Assembly (NCBI RefSeq): GCF_002234575.2 | Contig: NZ_CP022464.2 | Location: 6,448,001-6,512,000 of the forward strand | From: Enterocloster bolteae | GTDB taxonomy: Bacteria; Bacillota; Clostridia; Lachnospirales; Lachnospiraceae | Length of the DNA stretch: 64,000 nucleotides | Reading direction: 5' to 3' | Position numbers and translations under genes: made by a program | The notes under the pieces: generated by a model | Databases searched by the model: none | Told to the model about the DNA's origin: nothing | Seen by the model: only the letters and a program-made list of their open reading frames with translations | In this document: in pieces, positions 1-9,048 of the stretch | Position numbering within the stretch: position 1 is the first letter of the stretch | Layout of the letters: each line of letters starts with the position of its first letter

Positions 1-984
1 AAGTGCGCTGTGCAGTCGGCGGTGCGTTTCTTGTAGCTTCCGCAGATATAACAGTCCTGCTTGCGCTTGTCCGTCTGGTATCGCTGCTGGTACATGACGC
101 TGCCGCAGTCGGCACAAAAGAGTATGCCGGAGAACAAGCCCACTTCGTCATAACGGTTGGGGCGTTTGCGCTGCTTGCGTAACTCCTGCACCCGTTCCCA
201 CGTTTCCCGGTCAATGATAGGCTCATGGTGGTTCTCAAAAACCGCCTGCTTTTCCGGGGGATTTTCTATGCTGTGTTTCAGCTTGTAGGACGGCTTCTCG
301 GTCTTAAAGTTTACCAGACAGCCCGTATATTCCCGGTTTTCCAGCAGATGAACCACGGTATTGGTCGCCCACTTGCACTCATAGCCGGGGTGGTAGCGGC
401 GGGTGCTGCCCGTCCTGCGGTATTCCAGCGTCCCCGGCGTGGGGATTTGCTGCTCGGTCAGCATACGGGCTATCTTGGTCGGACCGTTCCCGGCAAGGCA
501 AAGGCTGTAAATCTGCCGTACCACCGGGGCGGCTTCCTCGTCAATGATAAAGTTTTCGTCCTCGTCCATGAGGTAGCCATAGACGGGCTTGCTTGTGATG
601 GGCTTTCCGCTCATGCCCTTAGAGCGTTTTACTGCCTTGATTTTCTTGCTCGTATCTCTCACCAGCCATTCGTTAAAAATGTTCCGCAGCGGGGCAAAAT
701 CATTTTCCCCCTGTGCGCTGTCCACTCCGTCATTGATAGCGATGAAGCGGACACCTTTCTGTGGGAAAATCATTTCTGTGTACATTCCCACCTGTAAGTA
801 GTTTCGCCCTAACCTCGACATATCCTTGACGATAACTGTCCCGACTTTCCCTGCTTCAATGTCTGCAAGCATGGCTTGAAATCCGGGTCTTTGAAAGTTC
901 GCACCGGAATAACCGTCGTCGGTGTACCAGCGCAGATTAGAAAATCCATTCTGTTTGGCATAGGTTTCCAAAATCCTCTTTTGG
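1..984 (-). pseudogene. Large serine recombinase of IME-1, 3' segment (split by IME-2)
   Basis: The minus strand is open throughout and encodes most of a TnpX/TndX-type large serine recombinase: the end of the catalytic domain (KDMSRLGRNYLQVGMY), the recombinase domain, and the start of the zinc ribbon (FCADCGSVMY). The C-terminus leaves the window at position 1. The N-terminus with the catalytic Ser is missing here and lies at 22296-22393. The first host codons are Q-K-R-I-L-E-T-Y. The break falls at TGG 982-984. No frameshift or stop interrupts the visible part, so excision of IME-2 would rebuild the gene. As it stands it is inactive. Confidence 0.9.
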
Positions 985-1093
985 AAAGTGATTTGTCAAG
1001 GGTGTTTTCTCCACGATATATCACCCTATATCAAAAAGCCAAATAAACATGCCAAAATATCGCTCAATATTACATCGTTCGCAAACATAATAA

Positions 1094-1122
1094 TTGAGAA
1101 ACCGACAAATTTCTGCTATACT
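1094..1122 (+). promoter_or_regulatory. Sigma-A type promoter for the HTH/hsd operon
   Basis: A -35 TTGAGA (1094-1099) and a -10 TATACT (1117-1122) are separated by exactly 17 bp. They lie about 40 bp before the start of the small regulator gene and are the only good promoter match ahead of hsdRMS. Confidence 0.65.
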
Positions 1123-1160
1123 TACTTTTATAACTGATTTTATTTGGACGGAGGATTTTT

Positions 1161-1376
1161 ATGAAAGTCAGCTATAAGAAACTTTGGAAGCTATTGATAG
1201 ACAAAGATATGAAAAAAAGAGATTTAGAAAGATGTGCTGGAATTAGTCATTATACCATCAACAAATTAAATCATGGTGAAAATGTTACAACCGATATTCT
1301 TGGGAAGATTTGCAAGGCATTAGGGTGTACAATGAACGATATTATGGAATTTATTGATGACGATTCTGCACAGTAA
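1161..1376 (+). CDS. Small Cro/CI-type HTH regulator
   Basis: A 71-residue protein that is almost entirely a helix-turn-helix domain: the segment LERCAGISHYTINKLNHGEN is the recognition region, followed by the LGKICKALGCTMNDIMEF helix typical of YozG/XRE-like small regulators. The start is supported by GGAGG about 6 bp upstream. It is the first gene ahead of hsdR, 78 bp away, on the same strand. A role in timing expression of the restriction genes, as for controller proteins, is inference; similar small regulators also occur unlinked to restriction genes. Confidence 0.85.
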   Translation: MKVSYKKLWKLLIDKDMKKRDLERCAGISHYTINKLNHGENVTTDILGKICKALGCTMNDIMEFIDDDSAQ

Positions 1377-1454
1377 AAGCCTATTTTGTAAAAGGATCTC
1401 AAATTTTCAATATCTGATTATTCAAAAATATCCTCAAGTATAGGAGATGAAGAT

Positions 1455-4220
1455 ATGGCATACCAAAGCGAAGCAGCCCTTGAGCAACAGTTCATAGACC
1501 AGCTCAATAAGCAAGGCTATACCAGCGTCTCTATACCAGACTATGACGCACTGGTAGAAAACTTCAAAGCTCAATTTGAAACCTTTAATTCAGCGAAGCT
1601 TGACCGCCCCTTGACCGACAAAGAATGGGAGCGTGTAATGAATATCATGCTCGGAAAATCTGTTTTCCAGAGCGCAAAGATCCTTCGAGATAAGTTCGTG
1701 TTGGAGCGTGAGGACGGGACGAAGGTGTACCTCTCTTTCTTCGATGCCGACCACACAAAGAACATTTTTCAGGTGACAAATCAGACAACTGTTGTCGGCA
1801 AGTATGTCAATCGCTATGATGTGACAATACTCGTCAATGGTCTTCCGCTTATTCAAGTGGAATTGAAACGGCGTGGCATTGACATCCGAGAAGCTGTCAA
1901 TCAAGTGATGCGCTACAAAAAGCATTCCTACAATGGATTGTACCACTTTATCCAACTTTTTGTAGTGTCCAATGGTGTAGATACAAAGTATTTTGCCAAC
2001 TCTGACAGAGATATGCTTCATAGCCTCGCCTTCTTCTGGACGGACTTCAATAATGTGCGTATTACCAACTTGAAAGAGTTCTCCATCTCCTTCCTTGCAA
2101 GGGATCACATCATAAAGATGCTGACGAGATATACCATCCTTAACGACACGGATAAACTGCTCATGGTGATGCGTCCTTATCAGGTATATGCGGTGGAAGC
2201 CCTTGTCCGGCAAGCTACACTTACTAACCGCAATGCCTACGTATGGCATACAACCGGCGCAGGAAAGACACTGACTTCCTTTAAGACGGCACAGATTCTC
2301 GCAGCCAACCCCAACATTAAAAAGGTCATCTTCCTCGTTGACCGGAAGGACTTAGACTCTCAAACAACGGAAGAGTTCAACAAGTTCGAGAACGGCTCTG
2401 TTGATGCAACTGATCGTACCGATGTCCTTGTAAAACAGATGCAGGATAAAAACCGACAGCTTATCGTTACTACGATGCAGAAAATGGCCAATGCGGTTAA
2501 GCGTCCTCAGTATTCAAAGATCATGGACACCTACAAAAATGAAAAGGTTGTCTTCATTATTGATGAGTGTCACCGTAGTCAGTTTGGAGATATGCATAAG
2601 GACATCGTTCGGCACTTCCAAAAAGCGCAATTTTTTGGTTTTACCGGCACACCCCGTTTTGAGGTGAACGGAAAGACTGAGGGGAAAATTACGCAGACAA
2701 CGGAAATGCTGTTCGGAGAATGTGTGCATAATTATCTCATCAAGGACGCTATCTTCGATAATAATGTTCTCGGCTTCCATATTGAGTACATTAAAACAAT
2801 GGAAGGTGATTTTGACTGGGACGATCCCACAATGGCGGATGCGATTAATGTAGGTGAACTCTATATGTCCGAGGAACGGATGTCTCTGATCGCAAACCAT
2901 ATCGTTCAGAATCACAAGGCAAAAACGAGAAATGGTCAGTACACAGCCATCTTTGCTGTCGCTTCGATTGAAGCTCTGATTAAATACTACGACATCTTCA
3001 AGAAGATCAAACATGACCTGAATATTAGCGGTATCTTCTCTTATGGGCAGAATGAAGAGGCTGAGGGCAAAGATGAACATAGTCGGGATGCCCTGGAACG
3101 GATCATCAAGGACTATAACGAGAAGTACAGCACAAACTTCTCGACAGATACATTTGCTGCATACCATAAAGATATTTCCGACCGTGTGAAGGGTAAGAAG
3201 ACAAAGCCCCTTGACATCCTTTTGGTTGTAAATATGTTCCTGACCGGCTTCGACAGCAAGCAGTTGTCCGTTCTCTATGTAGACAAGGACTTGAAATACC
3301 ACGATCTGCTCCAAGCCTATTCCAGAACAAACCGTGTGGAAAAAGAAACCAAGCCCTTCGGTATTATCATCTGCTATCGAAACTTGAAGAAGAGAACGGA
3401 TGATGCTCTTACGCTCTTCTCAAAAAGCCACGACACGTCGGGCATTGTCGTTCCCGAATATCCCTACTTTGTAGAGAAATTCAATGAGATGGTTACTCGG
3501 TTGAAGCAACTTGCGCAGACACCGGCTGACATCGACACTATGCAGAGTGAGGATGACCAGAAGCTTTTCGTTGAGACCTTCCGTGAGCTTACGAAGTATC
3601 TCCAATCTCTGCAAACTTTTATTGAGTTCAGCTTTGACCAGGACTCACTTATCATGACAGAGCAGGAATATCAGGACTATAAGAGTAAATACCTGATGCT
3701 CTATGCAAAGCACAAGAAAGATCGAGAAGTTGTCTCTGTTCTGAACGATGTGGACTTCTGCATCGAGCTAATGGAGAGCGACAGGATTAATGTTGCCTAT
3801 ATCATGAACCTCATCCGTAACATCCACTTTGATGATGCTAAACAGAAGGACTATGATATTAAGCACATCAAGGAAGAACTGGGACGAACCGATAATCCGC
3901 AGTTGCTTCGCAAGGTTGAGATCCTGCAAGCCTTCTTAGACCGTGTTGTTGTTGGCCTTGAGAGTGCAGACGAAATCGACGCTGCTTACAACGACTTTGA
4001 GAATGAGGCAAAGCGTGAGGAAATCGTTGCCTTTGCGCAAACAGAGGAAATCGACCCCGCTATGCTTACTGACTTCATCTCGGAATACGAGTTCTCCGGT
4101 ACAATGGATGCGGGTAACATCCGTGACCGTATCGAAAAACCGATGCCGCTGTTGAAAAAACGTTCCTTAGTCAATAGGATTGTAGACTTTATCCGGCAGC
4201 ATACCGAAAAATATCAATAA
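1455..4220 (+). CDS. hsdR: Type I restriction enzyme, HsdR (R) subunit
   Basis: A 921-residue motor and nuclease subunit of a type I restriction complex. The N-terminal PD-(D/E)XK nuclease motif is visible: D122, then E136-x-K138 in VELKRR. The SF2 translocase follows, with Walker A TTGAGKT (266-272), a DECH box (370-373) and FTGTP shortly after. Length and domain order match complete HsdR proteins. It hydrolyses ATP to translocate unmethylated DNA and cuts at a distance, together with HsdM and HsdS encoded directly downstream (12 bp to hsdM). No inactivating change is seen. Confidence 0.97.
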   Translation: MAYQSEAALEQQFIDQLNKQGYTSVSIPDYDALVENFKAQFETFNSAKLDRPLTDKEWERVMNIMLGKSVFQSAKILRDKFVLEREDGTKVYLSFFDADHTKNIFQVTNQTTVVGKYVNRYDVTILVNGLPLIQVELKRRGIDIREAVNQVMRYKKHSYNGLYHFIQLFVVSNGVDTKYFANSDRDMLHSLAFFWTDFNNVRITNLKEFSISFLARDHIIKMLTRYTILNDTDKLLMVMRPYQVYAVEALVRQATLTNRNAYVWHTTGAGKTLTSFKTAQILAANPNIKKVIFLVDRKDLDSQTTEEFNKFENGSVDATDRTDVLVKQMQDKNRQLIVTTMQKMANAVKRPQYSKIMDTYKNEKVVFIIDECHRSQFGDMHKDIVRHFQKAQFFGFTGTPRFEVNGKTEGKITQTTEMLFGECVHNYLIKDAIFDNNVLGFHIEYIKTMEGDFDWDDPTMADAINVGELYMSEERMSLIANHIVQNHKAKTRNGQYTAIFAVASIEALIKYYDIFKKIKHDLNISGIFSYGQNEEAEGKDEHSRDALERIIKDYNEKYSTNFSTDTFAAYHKDISDRVKGKKTKPLDILLVVNMFLTGFDSKQLSVLYVDKDLKYHDLLQAYSRTNRVEKETKPFGIIICYRNLKKRTDDALTLFSKSHDTSGIVVPEYPYFVEKFNEMVTRLKQLAQTPADIDTMQSEDDQKLFVETFRELTKYLQSLQTFIEFSFDQDSLIMTEQEYQDYKSKYLMLYAKHKKDREVVSVLNDVDFCIELMESDRINVAYIMNLIRNIHFDDAKQKDYDIKHIKEELGRTDNPQLLRKVEILQAFLDRVVVGLESADEIDAAYNDFENEAKREEIVAFAQTEEIDPAMLTDFISEYEFSGTMDAGNIRDRIEKPMPLLKKRSLVNRIVDFIRQHTEKYQ

Positions 4221-4232
4221 GGAGAATGTGAA

Positions 4233-5801
4233 ATGGACAACAGTATTCAGGCTCACCAGAAGGAGCTTTGTAACAAACTTTGGGCAATGGCAAACGCTCT
4301 CCGGGGCAATATGGAAGCCTACGAGTTTAAGAACTACATCTTAGGCATGATTTTCTACTACTACCTTTCGGATCGCACCGAGAAGTACATGACTAATCTG
4401 CTGAAAGATGATAATATCAGCTATGAGGATGCTTGGACTGATGAGGAATATAAGACCGCAGTTGTAGAGGAAGCTCTTCGTGACTTAGGATTTATCATTG
4501 AGCCACAATTTCTGTTCCGCAAGATGGTCAAAATGGTTGAAAATCGTTCTTTTGATATTGAATTTTTACAGAAAGCGATTAACTCCCTGATGGAATCTAC
4601 TCTTGGCAACGATTCGCAGGAGGATTTTGACGGACTGTTCTCCGATATGCAGCTCGATTCTACTAAGTTGGGGCACACAGTTAAGGATAGAAGTGCTGTT
4701 ATGGCAAAAATCATTGCCTCTTTGGATGAGATCAACTTTAGTGTGGAAGACACGAAGATTGATGTCCTTGGCAATGCCTATGAGTATCTGATTGGGCAGT
4801 TCGCAGCAACAGCCGGTAAAAAGGCTGGCGAGTTCTATACTCCTTCAGGGCCTGCTGAACTGCTGTGCCGTTTGGCTTGCCTTGGGCTGACTGATGTTAA
4901 GGATGCAGCCGACCCCACTTGTGGCTCTGGCTCTCTTCTGCTTCGCCTCAAGAGCTATGCTAATGTCCGTAACTACTATGGTCAGGAGTTAACTTCCACG
5001 ACCTACAACCTCGCCCGAATGAACATGATTCTCCGTGGCATTCCTTACCGGAATTTCAATATCTACAACGGAGACACCTTGGAGCATGACTACTTTGGTG
5101 ACATGAAATTCCGTGTTCAGGTTGCAAATCCCCCGTATTCTGCTAAGTGGTCTGGCGATCTGAGCTTTATGGAAGACCCCCGTTTTAATGAGTACGGCAA
5201 GCTTGCCCCGAAGAGCAAGGCTGACTTCGCTTTTGTTCAGCACATGGTACATCACATGGATGAGGACGGACGAGCTGTTGTGCTGTTGCCTCACGGTGTT
5301 CTGTTCCGTGGTGCTGCAGAAGAAGTGATCCGCAAACACCTTATCCAGAAGTTGAATGTTCTGGACGCTGTGATCGGTCTTCCGGCCAACCTTTTCTTCG
5401 GCACAGGCATTCCGGTATGTGTTCTTGTCCTCAAGAGAGAGCGAAATGACAATGCCGACAACATTCTGTTCATTGATGCTTCTGGCGATTTTGAAGCCGG
5501 TAAAAACCAAAATATTCTCCGTGAGTGCGACATTGACAAGATTGTTGAGACTTACGAGCGTCGTGAGGATGTGGACAAGTATGCCCATGTTGCCACGATG
5601 CAGGAAATTGCAGAGAACGGCTTCAACCTCAATATCCCCCGGTACGTTGATACCTTCGAGCCGGAGGAAGAGATTGATCTGAACCAAGTAGCTGCGGAAA
5701 TCCGCCAGCTCCAGAACGAAATTAAGGGCATTGATGCAGAATTGAAACCGTTTTTTGACGAGCTGGGACTTGATTTCCCGTTCGAAGTGGAGGGCGAATA
5801 A
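4233..5801 (+). CDS. hsdM: Type I N6-adenine DNA methyltransferase, HsdM subunit
   Basis: A 522-residue protein. It has the N-terminal HsdM helical domain, then the SAM-binding motif I DPTCGSGSLL (227-236) and the catalytic NPPY (299-302) of N6-adenine gamma-class methyltransferases. A helical tail after residue about 480 is expected to contact HsdS. AGGAG precedes the ATG. With HsdS it methylates both half-sites of a bipartite target; with HsdR it forms the restriction complex. The stop is 2 bp from the hsdS start, so the two are translationally linked. All motifs look intact. Confidence 0.97.
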   Translation: MDNSIQAHQKELCNKLWAMANALRGNMEAYEFKNYILGMIFYYYLSDRTEKYMTNLLKDDNISYEDAWTDEEYKTAVVEEALRDLGFIIEPQFLFRKMVKMVENRSFDIEFLQKAINSLMESTLGNDSQEDFDGLFSDMQLDSTKLGHTVKDRSAVMAKIIASLDEINFSVEDTKIDVLGNAYEYLIGQFAATAGKKAGEFYTPSGPAELLCRLACLGLTDVKDAADPTCGSGSLLLRLKSYANVRNYYGQELTSTTYNLARMNMILRGIPYRNFNIYNGDTLEHDYFGDMKFRVQVANPPYSAKWSGDLSFMEDPRFNEYGKLAPKSKADFAFVQHMVHHMDEDGRAVVLLPHGVLFRGAAEEVIRKHLIQKLNVLDAVIGLPANLFFGTGIPVCVLVLKRERNDNADNILFIDASGDFEAGKNQNILRECDIDKIVETYERREDVDKYAHVATMQEIAENGFNLNIPRYVDTFEPEEEIDLNQVAAEIRQLQNEIKGIDAELKPFFDELGLDFPFEVEGE

Positions 5802-5803
5802 TT

Positions 5804-7096
5804 ATGGCAAATGTATCCTCAAGTAACGGTCTCGAAAAGCGTCCGAAACTCCGCTTCCCTGGCTTTGATGAGCCGTGGTGTAGCCACAAATTCAGCTCTG
5901 TATTTTCCTTCTTGCAAAACAACACTCTTTCACGAGCTGAGCTTGATGCAACCGGAGATGTGCTGGATATTCATTATGGTGATGTATTGATCAAATACGG
6001 AAGTATTCTCGATGCCACAGACAACACCATTCCCCACATTATTTCTGGGCATGAAAGCACAAATTACGACTATCTTCAAGACGGGGATATAATTGTTGCA
6101 GATACCGCCGAAGATGAAACGGTTGGAAAAACAATTGAACTATTGAATATTTCCGGCAGAAAGATCGAGGCTGGACTGCATACAGTTCCGTGTAGACCTC
6201 TTTTCCCGTTTGCATCCATGTATTTGGGGTATTACATGAACACCCCCCACTATCACAAGCAGCTCGTTCCTTTAATGCAAGGTATTAAAGTTCTGTCTAT
6301 CAGCAAGGGTAATATTTCTAAAACTGAAATCTCATCTCCACAAACGATTGCTGAACAGGAAAAGATAAGCCGTTTTCTATATCTGCTGGATCAAAGGGCA
6401 GCGGCTCAGAGTAAAATCATTGATGCCCTCAAGAAGTATAAAAGAGGACTGTCTGATACGCTATTTGATCGTACTGCACAGAGTCCCAGTTGTAAGATTG
6501 TTAAGCTCGGAGATGCGTTTGAACTGTTACAGAATAATACCTTTTCACGAGATGATTTGACAACTAACCCCAGCTCAGTTCAAAACATACACTATGGCGA
6601 TGTGTTGGTCAAGTATGGGGCAGTAACAAATATTTCCGAGTACACTCCCCCATACATTAAACCAACTATTAACCTTCAAAAGTTCGTTGCTACAAGCTAT
6701 CTGCGTGATGGTGATATTGTGTTTGCTGATACTGCGGAAGACTATTCCGTAGGGAAAGCGACAGAAATAGCTGGAGCGAACGGATTGGCTGTATTATCAG
6801 GATTGCACACCATTCCTTGTCGTCCACTCATGAAGTTCCATCCGATGTACCTTGCTTACTACTTCAATTCATCTCTATTCAGGAGACAAATATATCCTCT
6901 CGTTCAGGGAACCAAGGTGTCTTCGATTAGCAAGGGAGAGCTTGTTAAAACCAGCGTGTATGCACCTACGGAGAGAGAACAGAGAAGGATCGCTTCTATG
7001 CTCTATTTGTTGGACCTTCGTATTACCTTTGAAGAAAAAACAGTTAATGCCCTTACTAATACAAGAACAGCGTTGTTGCAGCAGCTTTTTATATAA
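5804..7096 (+). CDS. hsdS: Expressed type I specificity subunit, HsdS
   Basis: A 430-residue two-TRD specificity subunit and the only hsdS here with a start codon behind hsdM. TRD1 covers about residues 20-190 and TRD2 about 225-400, separated by the central helix around KKYKRG. The two TRDs are related: both contain LQNNT-(L/F)-SR, IHYGDVL and SISKG. This suggests that the two half-sites are similar or identical. The gene starts inside inverted repeat IR-A (5817-5878), carries IR-B at 6428-6447, and its end overlaps the convergent silent hsdS by 8 bp in a palindrome. These are the swap points of a phase-variable locus. Confidence 0.95.
   Translation: MANVSSSNGLEKRPKLRFPGFDEPWCSHKFSSVFSFLQNNTLSRAELDATGDVLDIHYGDVLIKYGSILDATDNTIPHIISGHESTNYDYLQDGDIIVADTAEDETVGKTIELLNISGRKIEAGLHTVPCRPLFPFASMYLGYYMNTPHYHKQLVPLMQGIKVLSISKGNISKTEISSPQTIAEQEKISRFLYLLDQRAAAQSKIIDALKKYKRGLSDTLFDRTAQSPSCKIVKLGDAFELLQNNTFSRDDLTTNPSSVQNIHYGDVLVKYGAVTNISEYTPPYIKPTINLQKFVATSYLRDGDIVFADTAEDYSVGKATEIAGANGLAVLSGLHTIPCRPLMKFHPMYLAYYFNSSLFRRQIYPLVQGTKVSSISKGELVKTSVYAPTEREQRRIASMLYLLDLRITFEEKTVNALTNTRTALLQQLFI
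5817..5878 (+). repeat. IR-A copy 1: 5' end of expressed hsdS
   Basis: This 62-bp sequence begins CCTCAAGTAACGG and ends GATGAGCCGTGG. It codes for the first residues of HsdS up to FPGFDEPW. It recurs inverted at 8247-8308 (62/62 by eye) and at 10168-10227 (about 59 identical). Recombination between copy 1 and an inverted copy would fuse the expressed start to another TRD1. Confidence 0.95.
6428..6447 (+). repeat. IR-B copy 1 in central hsdS region
   Basis: CTCAAGAAGTATAAAAGAGG encodes the conserved LKKYKRG of the central helix. It is inverted at 7705-7724 and 9651-9670 and present directly, slightly shorter, at 8425-8441. It sits between TRD1 and TRD2, so recombination here would exchange only TRD2. 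Confidence 0.9.
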
Positions 7097-7110
7097 AGAG
7101 CTGCTGCAAC
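7075..7110. repeat. Palindrome at convergent hsdS ends (pair 1)
   Basis: GTTGCAGCAGCT (7075-7086) and AGCTGCTGCAAC (7099-7110) form a perfect 12-bp inverted repeat around a T-rich/A-rich centre. The stop codons of both convergent hsdS genes lie in it. It may act as a bidirectional terminator and as a third crossover site. Confidence 0.85.
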
Positions 7111-8189
7111 AGAGAGCTGCGCATTTTAGTAAGATGATTTAACTCATTCTCACATGACTCTATACGGTTGCTGATTGCCTCAAGAATTTTTATTATGCGG
7201 ATTTGTGTTTCAGGATCAGGATATGATATTTTAATCTTTGAGATTTCACTTGCCTGTACATGAACCACAGATTTACCCTGAGCGACACGGGCAATGTTCC
7301 CGTTGACAATGTGGTTAAGTATGTAGCTCATTATTCTTCCGTCAATTTTAGTGCTTCGGAAAATATTAAGATCACCAGCAAGAATAACACCCGGAAGCAT
7401 AACACACGAAGCTGTGGAAATTTCTTCTGACGTTTCCCCAGAAGTAGGTATAAGCACATCTCCCACCATACTATGATGAACTTGTTCAACTACTGCTTCC
7501 GTTTTTCTGACAACGGATGTAATTACTTCATGGTAGGTTGTATATAGCTCGCCGTACAGAATAAATGGAGTTCCTGTTTCGGAAATATCGGCTTTTGATA
7601 ATGGCGCACCCTTGATAAAGAAGCCAAGATTGCCTATGGTATCACACTGCCATTGAACTTCTTTTAGACCACAATGCTCTGGCGATAATAGGGAGCGAAC
7701 GACACCTCTTTTATACTTCTTGAGGGTCTCAACCAAAGTACGTTGCGTCTCAATTCTTCGCTCTATGGCATCGAGAAATAAAGAGATCCTTTCCTGTTCC
7801 TTTGCAGAGGGAACATTTATTGGCATTGCGAAAAAGACGTCATCCTTGATGCTCACTCTGTCATGTCTTGCACCGCTGTCACCGGACATATAGATGTACC
7901 GATGCCATGTCGACGAGCGAAAATACCACTCGAAGTAAAGCGGATTGATTTCTCGCTTGGCACGGAAGCACAAGTACAAAGGAGACACTATTCCCGCCTC
8001 CGGGTATTGATAGCTACTTATGGGGCCGTAAGGTGCATCGGCAGATTTTCTGGGGTTGTAAACAAAATCGTTGGACTCGATGATATAGTATCCATTTGTA
8101 TTATCGCTGTTTGCAATGTCCTTATCAAAATACTCTCGCTGAGGAATCAGGCCTTGCTTTGCTGAATTGCAAATAACATTACTAATCAT
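7089..8189 (-). CDS. Silent hsdS copy 2 (no own start region)
   Basis: This encodes a full two-TRD HsdS body: 366 residues from the first ATG. The in-frame reading continues upstream through IR-A to 8308, matching the 5' end of the expressed gene, but lacks its ATGGCAAATGT start, ribosome site and hsdM-linked promoter. Central helix ETLKKYKRG and the C-terminal LLQQLFI are conserved. TRD1 and TRD2 both differ from those of the expressed gene. Inversion between IR-A copies 1 and 2 would place it behind hsdM as a complete gene. It is probably not expressed in the orientation shown; an internal start at 8189 is possible but would give a truncated TRD1. Confidence 0.9.
   Translation of the reverse strand: MISNVICNSAKQGLIPQREYFDKDIANSDNTNGYYIIESNDFVYNPRKSADAPYGPISSYQYPEAGIVSPLYLCFRAKREINPLYFEWYFRSSTWHRYIYMSGDSGARHDRVSIKDDVFFAMPINVPSAKEQERISLFLDAIERRIETQRTLVETLKKYKRGVVRSLLSPEHCGLKEVQWQCDTIGNLGFFIKGAPLSKADISETGTPFILYGELYTTYHEVITSVVRKTEAVVEQVHHSMVGDVLIPTSGETSEEISTASCVMLPGVILAGDLNIFRSTKIDGRIMSYILNHIVNGNIARVAQGKSVVHVQASEISKIKISYPDPETQIRIIKILEAISNRIESCENELNHLTKMRSSLLQQLFI
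7705..7724 (-). repeat. IR-B copy 2
   Basis: Exact inverted copy of the 20-bp IR-B sequence, at the TRD1/TRD2 boundary of silent hsdS copy 2. Confidence 0.9.
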
Positions 8190-8246
8190 TCCATCAGAGT
8201 TCTTCTTAGTGCTTTTAACAAAATAGTCTGAAAGAAGAGCTGTGTT

Positions 8247-8308
8247 CCACGGCTCATCAAAGCCAGGGAAGCGGAGTTTCGGACGCTTTTCGAGACCGTT
8301 ACTTGAGG
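8247..8308 (-). repeat. IR-A copy 2
   Basis: Inverted, full-length copy of the 62-bp repeat at 5817-5878. It marks the 5' end of silent hsdS copy 2. Beyond it (from 8309) the sequences differ. Confidence 0.95.
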
Positions 8309-8345
8309 TCTATTTTTTAACTGAACAGTAGCAAGAACTTGAAGC

Positions 8346-8392
8346 AAAATCCCTTGCAGTAGCAGAGAATTTCCGCTATTGCAAGGGATTTT
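8346..8392. terminator. Long hairpin between silent hsdS copies
   Basis: AAAATCCCTTGCAGTAGC (8346-8363) pairs with GCTATTGCAAGGGATTTT (8375-8392): 18 bp with one G-T pair and an 11-nt loop. It is AT-rich at the base on both sides, so it could stop transcription in either direction and insulate the silent copies. It could also be a small mobile repeat; no second copy was seen in the window. Confidence 0.6.
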
Positions 8393-8406
8393 CGTCTTTC
8401 ATATAG

Positions 8407-9036
8407 CTTTTCTGCGTACTTAGTCAGAAGTATAAAAGAGGTGCGTTAAAAGCAGTATTCACTCAACAAGTTTCTTTTTCGGCTAAGCCTCAAAAATGGG
8501 ATAAATACAAAATGGGAGACCTCATCTCGCTACAATCAGGACAAGACTTTGCGCCTGCTGAATACAATGATCAAGAAATAGGTGTTCCTTATATGACAGG
8601 AGCCAGTTGTATTGTGAAAGGAGAAACAGTGGTCAGTAGATGGACGCAGATACCCCGGTGTTATGCGTATAAGGGTGACACCCTACTTGTCTGTAAAGGC
8701 TCTGGTTCAGGAGCAGTTGTGAGATTAACACAGGAAAAGGCACACATAGCGAGACAGTTTATGTCTTTGCGTGCAAATGAAAAAATGACAAGCGACTTCT
8801 GCTATTACCTGACGGGTTTCTTGTCGGATAGGATCAAGCGGAACGCCACAGGACTAATTGAAGGCATAGATCGTGGAACGGTTTTGAATCAAACTGTTTT
8901 TCTGCCGCCTTTACATGAACAAAAGAAAATCGCCCGTTTTTTCTCAAAACTTGACTTCACAATAACCGCTCACGAAAATATGCTGGACACGCTTATAAAC
9001 GAAAGAACGGGGCTTATGCAGCGGCTCTTTATATAA
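8407..9036 (+). pseudogene. Silent half hsdS (copy 3, TRD2 only)
   Basis: The reading frame is open from 8407, after an in-frame TAG, to 9036. It begins in the central helix (QKYKRG, carrying IR-B copy 3 at 8425-8441), continues through one TRD and ends in LMQRLFI. TRD1 and the IR-A start are absent. The first ATG is at 8512. It is useful only as a donor of a TRD2 by recombination at IR-B. The neighbouring hairpin and the missing half suggest that a TRD1 was lost by deletion or never gained. It converges with silent copy 4, overlapping it by 8 bp. Confidence 0.85.
8425..8441 (+). repeat. IR-B copy 3 (17 bp)
   Basis: CAGAAGTATAAAAGAGG matches the last 16 bp of the other IR-B copies and lies at the very start of the half hsdS, in the same orientation as copy 1. 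Confidence 0.8.
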
Positions 9037-9048
9037 AAAGCCGCTGCA
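9017..9048. repeat. Palindrome at convergent hsdS ends (pair 2)
   Basis: TGCAGCGGCT (9017-9026) pairs with AGCCGCTGCA (9039-9048). The arrangement equals that at 7075-7110: two hsdS stop codons meet inside a palindrome with a TTTATATAAA centre. Confidence 0.85.

Noticed and set aside
225..797. Plus-strand frame of 190 codons
   Set aside because: It is antisense to the serine recombinase fragment, whose protein motifs are clear.
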